A stretch of 64,000 nucleotides of DNA. It comes from Chiridota heheva (Eukaryota; Echinodermata; Holothuroidea; Apodida; Chiridotidae). The notes under the pieces were generated by a model that was given only the letters and a program-made list of their open reading frames with translations, did no database searches and was not told the DNA's origin. The stretch covers positions 3,174,501 through 3,238,500 of the forward strand of contig JAIGNY010004520.1 in assembly GCA_020152595.1 (NCBI GenBank), in the 5' to 3' direction. Of the stretch, positions 54,770 to 64,000 are shown in pieces (positions within the stretch are counted from its first letter, which is position 1; each line of letters begins with the position of its first letter). A program made the position numbers and the translations under genes.

Positions 54770-56950
54770 TTGGTTTGTTGATGTCTAACAGCACCGTGAC
54801 AGTCAGAGTCAAATGTGCCAAGAGGGTGTTAAAAACTAAGGTGCTTGAGTTAGGACAAAGAGGAAAGAGAGCTGGGATAGAGGGAAGGAGGGAGACAAGG
54901 TTAATAAGGGAAAGAAGTTAAAGTAATAAAAGGAAGGTGAGGAAGGGAAGGAAGGGAGGTTTAAGATCAGGTAGAACAAATTGCTGTTGCAAAGAAACGT
55001 GATGAAGTTGGAGGTAGGATTGTTCTTTGAAAAGATCAGAAATTTTTGAAGGTATGAATTTATATGGGGGAAGGTGTGATCTGGAGTTCAGGTATGTGGG
55101 ACAGGTTAAAAGGATATGCTTGATCAAGAGATCGGTGTTGCATGTAGGGCGGAGAGGGGCAGGGGAGAGCCAGAAAGTAGATGGAAGTGGGTGAGAAGGG
55201 TGTGGCCAAGGCAGATGCAGGTGATAACACATCCTCCCTGCAGTTGCAACTGTGCAGGGGGACGTCGGTCCCAACTTTGGGTTTGATTGTGTGAAGTTTG
55301 TTACTGGTCTCGAGATTCCATGAGTCTTGCCAGGTCTTACTGAGTTAGCTGGAATAGGAGAAACGGAGGTTTGAGTGCAGGATAGGAAAAGGAGAAATGT
55401 GATTCGACAGAGTGTTGTTGGCATCTCTGTCGGCTGTCTCGTTGCCGGGAATGCGGACGAGGCTGGGGATCCAGAAAGGAGGAAAGAGCGTGAAATTTAT
55501 TGAGGATTTGTAGGATGAGTGGATTGGACCAGAGCATGTTGTGGATGTCAGTGAGAATGGATTTGAAGTCGCAGAAGATGACAAAGCAGGGGCGGAAGGA
55601 GAATTCAACAAAGTTTCAGGCCAGGAGGATGGCCTTTGCTTCAGCAGAGTACTGTAGATTGAGGCTCATCGGGCAACTCTGAGGAGAGGGCAAGACCGGA
55701 ACAGGTGGCAGCAGAGGAGCCTTCCTGTGTGGAGCTGTCAGTGAAGAAGAGAAGAGAAGTGGAAATGTCTACTGAGTTGGCAGTATTTGGGAGCGAAAGA
55801 AGGCTGGATTGTGGAGAGCTTTTGTTTAGGAGGAATTGCCAAGGTAAACCTTGGGGTATTGATAACCCAGGTGGGTGTGGGAGGGATAGTGTGCCTGGCA
55901 ATCGAGAAAATGTTGATGTTGGCTTTGTGGTGAAGTGAAGAGTTCATCCGGATCCTGAAAGGTGGGGGGATGCATTTGTTGAGCTTGGTGAAGGAGGGAG
56001 AGCGAATGCAATGGAAGCAAGGGTTCTGCGGATCGGTGAGGATATGAACAGTGGAGGTGTAGATGAAGCTGCCATAGTTCAGCTTGGACCTGAGACTATT
56101 GGCTTCCCCAGTCAGTGCTGGAGAGGTACCTGAGGAGATTCTGAATCTGAATCGATTAAGTCGGAAAAAATCCTTCAAGAGGACATAAACGCCAACCAAG
56201 CGTAAAAAGTATGAGTAAAAAAAAAACTAAAAAAAACCAACTATTTAGTGTGTAAGGAAAGAAAGAGTGTTTATATACAATCTTTTTAGCATAGGGAACC
56301 TGGAAATTCAGGTCATGATTATTTCTTGTATTAGTTCGGACGGTGGGAATAAGTTCATCTTTACTGATGGTGACAACATTGTTATTGATTTTATACAGCA
56401 TATGTAGCCGGGTGTTGTATCTTCTTGTTTTTAGCAGGGGCCAATCTAATTTGTGAAGCATGTTTTTTACACTAGATTTATAAGAGTAGTCTGCCATACA
56501 GAACCTGGCTGCTCTCCTTTGAATAGATTCAAGTTTATCCACATCGCACTGGTGATGGGGGGTCCCAGACTGCTGATGCGTACTCAAGTACTGGCCTGAC
56601 TAGAGTTTTATAAGCAGTGAACTTAATGTCGGTGGGACAGTTTGAGAGGTTATGTTTTAATAGGCTTAGCTTTCTTGGTTATGTTATGATATGTTTATCC
56701 CATCTAAGCTTATTATCAATTTCAACACCTAGGTATGGGTGGGGGTTGACATGTTTTAGTGGCTGGTTGCATAATGTATAAACAGGTGATTTAAAGCATT
56801 TCTTAGAGGAAATTGACAAGATGTAGCATTTAGAGGGGTTGAAATTCATGTGATTCGACAGTGTTGTTGGCATCTCTGTCGGCTGTCTCGTTGCCGGGAA
56901 TGCGGACAAGGCTGGTTTTAAGGGTGTTGATGTGGGAGAGATAGGAGAGC
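54770..56950 (-). mobile_element. Nested non-LTR retrotransposons inserted in duplication copy 2
   Basis: Minus strand, in order from 56950: a short RNase H piece (56852-56950), a CR1/L2-like fragment (56160-56850), then the thumb (SKLNYGSFIYTST), RNase H (LLFFTDSSTQEGSSAATCSG; IPGNETADRDANNTLSNH) and Cys/His end (NTDLLIKHILLTCPTYLNSR) of the RNase H-type LINE, and its 3' tail at 54785. Frames are broken, so it is inactive. Confidence 0.7.
56160..56850 (-). pseudogene. CR1/L2-like reverse transcriptase C-terminal fragment
   Basis: Minus strand: SKCYILSISSKKCFKSPVYT, then HPYLGVEIDNKLRWDKHI (palm/thumb), and after a break LESIQRRAARFCMADYSYKS, SVKNMLHKLDWPLLKTRRYN and LHMLYKINNNVV, then a SFFPYTLNSW end. 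This is the usual end of CR1/L2/RTE-type polymerases. It is broken into at least two frames. Confidence 0.75.
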
Positions 56951-57370
56951 TTATTTGTTTTGCACAGTTTTTATACTAAAACTATTTAATAAAATTATAT
57001 AAACCAAAAGTATGTTGTCAGCGAAAAATCAACCTGCAGTTTAGTTGAACATCCTAGAACTTATTTACGGACGTTTGAATAATTGACCACAAAATGTGCG
57101 GTGATCAAGAAAAATGGCGACCAAAACATTAAAACAGAGAACTTTATTCCCTCGTGGTGCTAAATAGGTAAAGATTTGGGATTTTTTTTTGGGGAAAGCA
57201 CTATTATTTAGACAAATTGGTATAAGAATATCCAGAAAGTAAGCCAAACTTATTTTTCAATCATCAAATTTCTACATGTGAATCAAAAAACCCCATAAGA
57301 ATTGTATACAATACATTGGAATTGTATAGTATAACAACCCTCGCACGGTAATCCCAATGTCAAGCGTAGG
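56951..57370. repeat. Direct duplication, copy 2 right part with empty MITE site
   Basis: Matches 52681-53400 but without the MITE; GGTATAAGAATATCCAGAAA at 57219-57238 is the undisturbed target. Confidence 0.8.
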
Positions 57371-57399
57371 CCTACTGAGGGATGAGGCCTAGTCGTAGT

Positions 57400-57960
57400 G
57401 CGCAAAAACGATGCAACTTGCAGATTGTGACTTTGGATACTTTGGATTCTGCAGTTACGCTCATATCATAAAATCAAGATAAGCAAAGTGAGTGAAATTA
57501 ATGTACTTGTATGTCTACTTAGTCAGTGTATAATTACACTTACAGTGGGCCTACAGTATGTGTGAAGTTGAGCCTAAATAAAAACGTGTTACCAGTACAC
57601 CTAGGCCTACTACCTTACAAAGTTCAGTTTAAGTTTTAGCACTGCAGAACAACCATGAACCTGAACTCCCCAACTTTGCGAAAGAACAAATTTACCACAT
57701 TTGTTAAATATATATCAGTCACCAACCTTAAGTAAAAGCTAAAATCTGTCTTTGAATGTTGAAATATCTTCCGCCAAAACGATCGTAAAACAAGAAGTGT
57801 AGGCTAAGTAGAAGAAGTTTATGAGAAATGTTGCCAAACGACTGACGACTGATGAACCACAATGAGTCTGTCTATTTGCAACATCACCAATCCGGTCTTG
57901 CTGGTCACGTGACTGCGATAAATAGAAAAATTGATAGCACAGGTAGCACGGAACTAATTA
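57400..57960. other. Intergenic sequence, no gene seen
   Basis: Moderately AT-rich and free of recognised repeats. It could hold an untranslated promoter-side exon of the minus-strand CYSTM1-like gene, but nothing in the sequence shows this. Confidence 0.35.
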
Positions 57961-57963
57961 TTC

Positions 57964-58112
57964 CCCCTCTCTCCCCCTACCCCTCCCTCCCCTACCCCTC
58001 CCTCCCCTACCCCTCCCTCCCCTACCCCTCCCTCCCCTACCCCTCCCTCCCCTACCCCTCCCTCCCCTACCCCTCCCTCCCCTACCCCTCCCTCCCCTAC
58101 CCCTCCCTCCCC
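57964..58112. repeat. 15-bp minisatellite (CCTACCCCTCCCTCC), about ten copies
   Basis: Nearly perfect units. Pyrimidine-rich on plus, G-rich on minus. The P-Y-P-S-L frame is a by-product since the unit is 15 bp. Confidence 0.97.
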
Positions 58113-58479
58113 TTATTAGAGCCTATGATGAAAGAGTCGAGTTCGGGGTCCTTTTTGTACTAGAATGTTATAAATCTGGGAACTTTTGTGATATTTTTTC
58201 TAAAAAGTACTATCTAATACCTCACGGATGAGGATACTTTCAATAGGGGGTCACCAGAGGTTTTGGCCCTTTTTTTGTGTGTGGCTGAAGTGAAGAGGTG
58301 TATACACCCTTACCAAATCACTCAAATTTGGGTATGGGTCTATGGTAAAATAGTTCCCCACGAGACGTTTACTGAAACAAATTTCGTCAAGTCTGGATAC
58401 CCGCATAGTCAAGACCTATCCTTTCTCTACCATTCCTGAAATTTTCAACTTCTCAGAGCTTCCTGTCCCATGACATAAT

Positions 58480-58545
58480 ATTTGTATTAGCCTTTTCTCT
58501 GAGGGTTCTCATTTTTCGATGGCGGAGTGATACCTTATTATTTTC
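58480..58545. repeat. Inverted repeat, left copy (partner 61672-61740)
   Basis: AGGGTTCTCATTTTTCGATG, GCGGAGTGATACCTTATT is matched in reverse complement by AATAAGGTATCACTCCGCCA, TCGAAAAATGAGAACCCT at 61672 onward. About 65 bp match with few differences. The two may be the ends of a 3.26-kb DNA element, or two MITE copies. Confidence 0.75.
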
Positions 58546-58560
58546 GTGCTACCTGAATAT

Positions 58561-59387
58561 GGTCTTACTATTTTGTAGACTGCAAACTGAAATTTGCAGA
58601 CTAGAAATTTGCAGACTAGTACTTCCAAAATGCAAACACTTACTGTGTAGAGGGCAACTTTTCCTATACTCTGTGTGATTTTAAAGATAAGACTTGCATT
58701 TTACACATACTATCGCCGCTTGATAATTTATATCGCCGCCGAAAATTATTACCACCGTTTGTTGTTTATCATCGGCGATTAATATTTTAGATCGACAATA
58801 ATGAAACATCGATCGCTGGTTGAATTTTATCACTACCTTCGATTTTTTACCACCGCCTTCTATAGTTTATCATCGCCTCATATATTTGACCACCTACTAG
58901 ATTATCACCTTGTCTACTAGCTGTGGTGTAGCGGTTATCATACATGTATACAGACCACGAGGCCCTGGGTTCAAGCCTGGGTTGGGTAGACACGCCAGTG
59001 CACCACAACTGGTTATCAAAGGCCGTGGACATTGACTTGGTTGTCAATGTCTGTCCGTACGTCGTACCTGTGTTCTTGTCCGGGTCGTATTAAGCGTTTC
59101 GTGATAGCATTGCTACTATCATAACCGAATAAGCAGACGACGACCCCGTCGTTGTAATTGTGTGTTCACTCGTCATCGTCGATTACCACTGAGTTTTTGC
59201 CCCTTAGGCGTTCCGAAATATTGAAGATGCATAAATAGAGGGGGGTCTTATCAATTGTCTGGTCTAATCCTGTCAGCCTGTTCGTTTACCAGTTGGGAAG
59301 AATTTTGTTACGACTAAGCAGTAATTTTCACAGAAAACAACGTCAGACTGTAAATTCCAGAGTGCAGTCTAAAAAAATAGTAAGACC
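58561..59387. mobile_element. MITE with GGTCTTACTATTT ends and an internal tRNA-like sequence
   Basis: Starts GGTCTTACTATTTTGTAGAC, TGCA and ends TGCAGTCTAAAAAAATAGTA, AGACC (59363-59387), a 25-bp terminal inverted repeat. The interior has TATCGCCGC / TTACCACCG / TATCATCGGCG words (58705-58890) and a tRNA-like sequence at 58915-58992. Confidence 0.7.
58915..58992 (+). repeat. tRNA-like sequence
   Basis: GTCTACT at the left pairs with GGGTAGAC at the right as an acceptor-like stem. TGGTGTAGCGGTTATCA is an A box/D arm and GGGTTCAAGCCTGG a B box/T arm with one T-T mismatch in the stem. The anticodon arm is not convincing, so I call a tRNA-derived repeat. Confidence 0.5.
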
Positions 59388-59881
59388 TAATTAATATGCA
59401 TGCTTAATAAAAAGTCAAATATAAATGATTGTTGTTAGATATGAAGCAAAAGATTAGAAGAAAACATAAACATAGTAACAACTAATTTAAGAAAGTATTA
59501 CAAGCTATTGGGTGAGGTATACTCTTTCCACTTATTGGGAGTTAGGAATATGGCCTGGAATATAATCATAATTCATACGGTACGGAGAAAATAATATTTA
59601 AGTTTTAGTTAGAAACAAAGTTGATATGTGTAATGTCATTCTCATTAATTGTTGACAAGAGGTTGAGAATCATCATTTAATCAAATTAACGGATGAATCA
59701 TAACTTAGATTATCTAGCTTGCACTTGTACAATATTTCTGATCAAAGCTATAGCTATAAACCATGGAGGTATACTAAAGGAATATTTCCATGGTTTTTGT
59801 AAAATTCTATTTTAAAGAGCCTACTTTTAGAGCCAAAATTAATTTGGTACAAAAATCAGGTTGATCTATCATTTGAAGAAA

Positions 59882-60012
59882 GTGCCCCTTGAAACATGGA
59901 CGCGTCTCGAAGAAACTGCCAGTGTCATTTTCATCCCGTTCAAAGGACACTCTCAACGAATCAAAAAGGTATTACGTAATTATTCGGCCACACAGGTAGT
60001 TGAGACAACTCA
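59882..60012 (+). pseudogene. Penelope-like reverse transcriptase fragment (tentative)
   Basis: The frame reads VPLETWTRLEETASVIFIPF, then KGHSQRIKKVLRNYSATQVV. The V-x-I-P-x-x-x-G-x-S-x-x-I-x-x-V-L-x-x-Y pattern resembles the segment after the polymerase domain of Penelope-like elements. Similarity stops near 60012. No other element parts are seen nearby. Confidence 0.35.
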
Positions 60013-60079
60013 ACAAAAAAAGTTGTATTTTTATAAAATCCTAATATTTGAACATCAAGAAGTTCTTACTTAGATCGAT

Positions 60080-61310
60080 TATACCCTGAAAACTGTTTTA
60101 GTTATTTCATTTGGTGCAGAAATCGTAAAAATAGCACCATTTTTTGCAGCGTAATTCTGAGTGACTTTCAAAATCTTTCCGACCCTGATTAGTGTAACCT
60201 CTCCCCTTTCGATAAACAATCCTGCAGTGCGGTTAACGCCATTTCCGTTCATTAGTGCAATATACGCGTAAGGACTCTTTGTGTCTAGAGATTAGGGGAT
60301 ATGCACCATCAAGCTTACTTACGTAAAACAAATACTTGCAGTGCCAAAAGTATTTTCCAAAGATAATGGTAGGCAATATCAATTACGAGATATTCATACA
60401 CATAAACTCATGCTTCTTTGAATATGATTCAATGACATTATACATTGGTTACTTATGAATATACAAGAAACACACAATACACAGTTTCTTTATTCCTAGA
60501 ACTCCAAAGACATAACATATATTGATGTTATTCAAATAAAAACTCCCCTCGTTTTGCCATTATACGGGGAGGAAATTTTATTGTTGGAACGCTGTTCTTA
60601 ATATTTCTTTACTTCGAAATGAATTTACGAGAAAATACGAAACAGCGTCAATTTCGATGTTTAGAGGATGAACCATCTAACAATTTGTCCAATTAAAACA
60701 AATTTCACACCTTTAGAGGGCAAATTTGGTTAAAACGCGAAGTGGAATAATTTGGAAACTGGAAATTGCAAACCGCCACCGTGATGCACATAATTACTGA
60801 AATGCCACAGGCACAGAAAATTAGGATAGAGTTCTGTTTAAGCATGTCAAGGGGCAAGTTCTGTAATGTTCCGTTCAGGAGATATAAATTTTTAAAGATT
60901 TCCCAATTGCGTTTTTGTACAGTATGATGAATTTGTGTTTGAGGATGTCATAGGGGCAATTCCATTGCAAATGTTTATGTATTTCTTTGAACGTTAATTG
61001 GTTGTTTCTGTATGATTAGCAACAATTTTTCTAGCAGGTTTTACTAATAAAAAAGGATGATAAATTTTAATGAAATGCATAAACATTGTGGGAGAATGTG
61101 TTGCTGTGATGTCATACTGAGCCTTTTCCTAAGTCGTTTATTGGCATTTGTTGTGAACCTTAAAATTTGAATATCTCCTGGTAGGAATAACGTATCAACA
61201 TGATTGTTGTACTAAATTGTTTCTAAGATTTTTCTCTTTCTTATGAATGGCTACGAAAAACCATGGGAATATTCCTTTAACTGAACTGACCAAAGAGCTT
61301 GCACACAACT
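60080..61310. other. No gene seen
   Basis: AT-rich. Near 61255 there is a short piece of the AAACCATGGGAATATTCC repeat family. Nothing else supported. Confidence 0.4.
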
Positions 61311-61322
61311 AACCATACTAAC

Positions 61323-61532
61323 CTTTAAAATCTTTCGGAGTTTTACTGTTTTACGGAAGAAAAAAAACCTTGTGGCTGTTGCAACTTCAAAGGCCTTAAT
61401 GACCTCTTCAGCCATTTCTTTGCTGCTAACGAACCCTAAGTGTTCAGACCAATGGGCTATGGTAATTGCAAGTTGTAGCGACTTTTTCTCGCCATCTTTC
61501 CCCCGATCTCTCCCGTGATGTAGATCGGCCAT
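61323..61532 (-). CDS. Candidate coding exon, unknown protein
   Basis: The ATG at 61532 opens 70 codons with balanced composition: MADLHHGRDRGKDGEKKSLQ, then LAITIAHWSEHLGFVSSKEM, AEEVIKAFEVATATRF and a basic end KTVKLRKILK. A GTTAGT donor follows directly at 61322, phase 0. It starts 140 bp inside the inverted repeat at 61672, so it may be the first exon of a transposon gene. I do not recognise the family, and no following exon was found on this strand. Confidence 0.35.
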
Positions 61533-61563
61533 GACCTATTAACGATAAGTTGTACGATATAAG

Positions 61564-61595
61564 CAGGGACCTGCTATATAGATAGCGGGTCCCTG
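61564..61595. other. Perfect-looking hairpin, 14-bp stem
   Basis: CAGGGACCTGCTAT and ATAGCGGGTCCCTG pair with one G-T type mismatch around an ATAG loop, just upstream of the candidate exon at 61532. Function unknown. Confidence 0.6.
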
Positions 61596-61671
61596 ATATA
61601 AGTACGTAGGTAGCCGTATTTGCAGCGATCAACCTTACAACTGACAAAACCAACTTTCAGGTAGATTGAAT

Positions 61672-61740
61672 CAATAAGGTATCACTCCGCCATCGAAAAA
61701 TGAGAACCCTTAGAGAAAAATCTAATAAAAATATTTTGAG
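61672..61740. repeat. Inverted repeat, right copy (partner 58480-58545)
   Basis: Reverse complement of 58480-58545; the homology stops near 61740, at the ATATTTTGAG end. Confidence 0.75.
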
Positions 61741-61749
61741 AGAACCCAT

Positions 61750-63100
61750 TTCAAGTTGACAATTTCGGGAACAGTTGACAGTTTCGTGCTAGCTGGAGCG
61801 AGACTGGGTATATGTATATTACATGTACTTTTAAGAAGAAAAGTGTGGCAATTTCAAAATATTTGATTGAAATTTCATTAAATAAGCACAAAAAGTGACA
61901 TTTTTGGCTCAGATTGAGGAGAAAATTGACCATTTTATTAGTCCACTTGATTAATCCTGCAAATGTTGGCTGGTATACATGGTAAGATAAGCTAAAAAGC
62001 ATGTTAGGCAATTAACTGATTTAAATCATATAGCCAATATAGGTGATTATTAATGAAAAGAAGCATTATATTTCACCTAAAGTAATGTGCTTGAAGAAAA
62101 TGACAGGGGAAGGATGGGGAGAGAGAGGGGAGGGAAAGGGAGGATGGGATAGGAATGGGGGTCTAAGGGATGTGCAGGGGTGGAGGGGGCGAACAATATT
62201 TTTTCTCTGGGCCTGATTTTAAAGCTATGAAAGCTTTCCTTCATGAGAATAGGCATTTGCTGAGGGAAACTGACCATATATTTAATAATTGAAAACTGAA
62301 GTTGATTAACTTTTTGTATAAAAAATGGTATTTTTCTTGAAAATAAGTCATTTTTGATGTATTTTAAGTTTCTTCGCAGTAAGTCTGGCCAATGGTAGCA
62401 TTTGATTTTCATGAAAATGTATTTGATTGGACTGATAAATGTTATCTTCTTTTGGGTTTGAGTCTGTCACTCAGATTGACATAGGTCATCACAGGTCACT
62501 AAATTACATTGTTTTAATTGATAAAGGTCATGACTTTGCACTTAAAAGTTGTCATAAAAGTTAAAAAACAACCGTTTTTTATGGTCCAGCAAAGCAGAGA
62601 GAATAAATTTGCACTAAATAGGCTTGTTTTGGGGATATAGCATACTTACTTGTTGCTCAATTTTTGGTAGAGAGAGGGCATGGTTTTTAGATATTTCTGT
62701 TTGTTTTAAAGATATTTACCTCAATTGAATGGCAAAAGGCTATTTTTCAATGGGCTTCCATTCTAAAGGATAGTGCAATTAATGGATCCAATCATATTTT
62801 TGTGCAAATTTGCTCATTTCTTGGTTATTAGCTATATTCCCAAGGGTATGCTTTCAAAGTTAGCCGTAATAACATACGTAAATGTTTGTAGGAACCACCC
62901 ATACAAAATCATTTCCCAAGCAAATACTCTTTTCTTACTGTTTTGTTGGTTTTAATGATAGACCATTATGAGCATATCATACTTGTGTAATTTTCATATG
63001 TTACACATTGCACAGTTAAATGCTAGCTGTTTTTTGGGGACCCAAATGGTCCAGTGGAATTTTTGGTCATACAAGGTTGGTGAGAATCTAGTACCGGATG
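61750..63100. other. Intergenic sequence, no gene seen
   Basis: AT-rich except for a purine-rich tract at 62103-62195 (GGGGAGAGAGAGGGGAGGGA-like). Short frames are not supported. Confidence 0.45.
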
Positions 63101-63104
63101 CGCT

Positions 63105-63997
63105 TTTTTTTTCTGCAGTCCAGAATTGCCATTACAGATTTTTTTCAGCCAATCATATACAAGAATGACGATGACGTAATTAAATATGAATATTTATATA
63201 CAACTTATGACATATCGTCTGACAAAATGATTTGGGACCCCGAGTGAATAACATTACTTTGCTGGAAAACAATGGGAAAAACCTGACACTACAGATATGG
63301 TACAATTTAAAATGTGCTACGTAGCGAATCTTTCTTTGATTATTGAGGAAGTAGTTAACAATATCTCGGTAAGTGGTGTTCTGAGTAAAGTTCTAACACT
63401 CGCTCCTTGTATGAAAATTAAGACATAGTTTATAAAGTAGTAGTTAAGCGCGACTTTCCTTTGCATTAACACTTTCTCTTAACACGTGTTGTAGGTACGG
63501 AGTTTTTGGTTAGTGTGTAAAAATCAGGGTTATTTGCAGTGCTGGCTTGAGATACTGTGTGGATATTCGCAGGGCTGCCCTGCAAATAATCACTTCAAAA
63601 AATTCAAAGTTGTATAGCGATAGTTCTCACGTTGTATACGTATATCTTCAAGCTGCTGTATATGCGTGAGATAATTTGCACTAGTTGTAGTTATGCCTAG
63701 GCCTAGTACGAGTTCATGCCTAAACAGACTTTTGTTTAAGTTGTAGGTAAGTTTTATCCTTTTTGAACATTTTTATCTAAGTCCCGATTGTCCTTTTTGG
63801 ACGGAGTGCGTAGTCGTAGTAAGTACTCCATGTATGCATTACATACTATACAGGCTATAGTATACAGTCCTAGGACTATTATAGGCTGTTATAGGACTAA
63901 TGTTGGATATGAATATTTATATTTAATTACGTCATTGTCATTCTTGTATATGATTGGCTGAAAAAATCTGTAATGGCATTTCTGGTCTGCAGAAGGA
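63105..63997. mobile_element. Element with about 94-bp terminal inverted repeats at the window edge
   Basis: The left end CTGCAGTCCAGAATTGCCAT, TACAGATTTTTTTCAGCCAA, TCATATACAAGAATGAC, to about 63205, is matched in reverse complement by 63905-63997 (GTCATTCTTGTATATGATTG, GCTGAAAAAATCTGTAATGG, CATTTCTGGTCTGCAG), over 90 percent identical by eye. The interior (about 700 bp) has no coding frame, so it is non-autonomous. Confidence 0.85.
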
Positions 63998-64000
63998 AAA

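Noticed and set aside
57852..58163. P-Y-P-S-L repeat protein
   Set aside because: A 15-bp minisatellite always leaves its frame open; no coding context outside it.

Overview
This is eukaryotic, AT-rich DNA with interrupted genes and many repeats. I place it in a marine invertebrate, probably an echinoderm or a close deuterostome. The reasons are the hnRNP H/F-type gene with exons of 29 to 214 bp in about 18 kb, a tRNA-headed SINE whose tail carries the AGCGCT-type motif common in marine invertebrates, and abundant LINE tails, MITEs and minisatellites. Nothing prokaryotic (operons, Shine-Dalgarno sites, CRISPR) is present. I cannot name the species.

Layout. 1-6 kb: repeats and the presumed promoter side of the first gene. 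6.04-24.3 kb (+): ten coding exons of an hnRNP H/F homologue. All junctions are GT-AG, the phases agree, and the product is 445 residues (RRM1, RRM2, Gly-rich, RRM3, Gly-rich). The introns hold MITEs, one SINE, LINE tails and tandem arrays. 24.3 to about 26.8 kb: probable 3' UTR. 27-35.3 kb: intergenic, with G-rich minisatellites, palindromic MITEs and a decayed coding-like patch. 35.6-47.2 kb (-): a small gene of the CYSTM1 type. Its Pro/Gln/Tyr-rich N-terminus lies at 47.04-47.15 kb and its Cys-rich membrane tail at 37.11-37.32 kb. The large intron holds two 19-bp satellites. The two genes converge.

The most unusual feature is that both coding ends of the CYSTM1-like gene have seeded tandem arrays. 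About 19 copies of a 53-bp unit directly beyond the stop codon derive from the last codons, and a 47/48-bp array at 45.2-45.9 kb derives from the Pro-rich exon, which also exists as two further dispersed copies.

50-57.4 kb is a transposon nest. A direct duplication of about 1 kb is split by RNase H-bearing non-LTR elements and a CR1/L2-like fragment, and one copy holds a MITE whose empty site is preserved in the other. 57.9-64 kb has a 15-bp minisatellite, several elements with terminal inverted repeats, a Penelope-like fragment and one unassigned candidate coding exon (61323-61532, -). All homology calls are from recognition of the translated sequence; no search was run.
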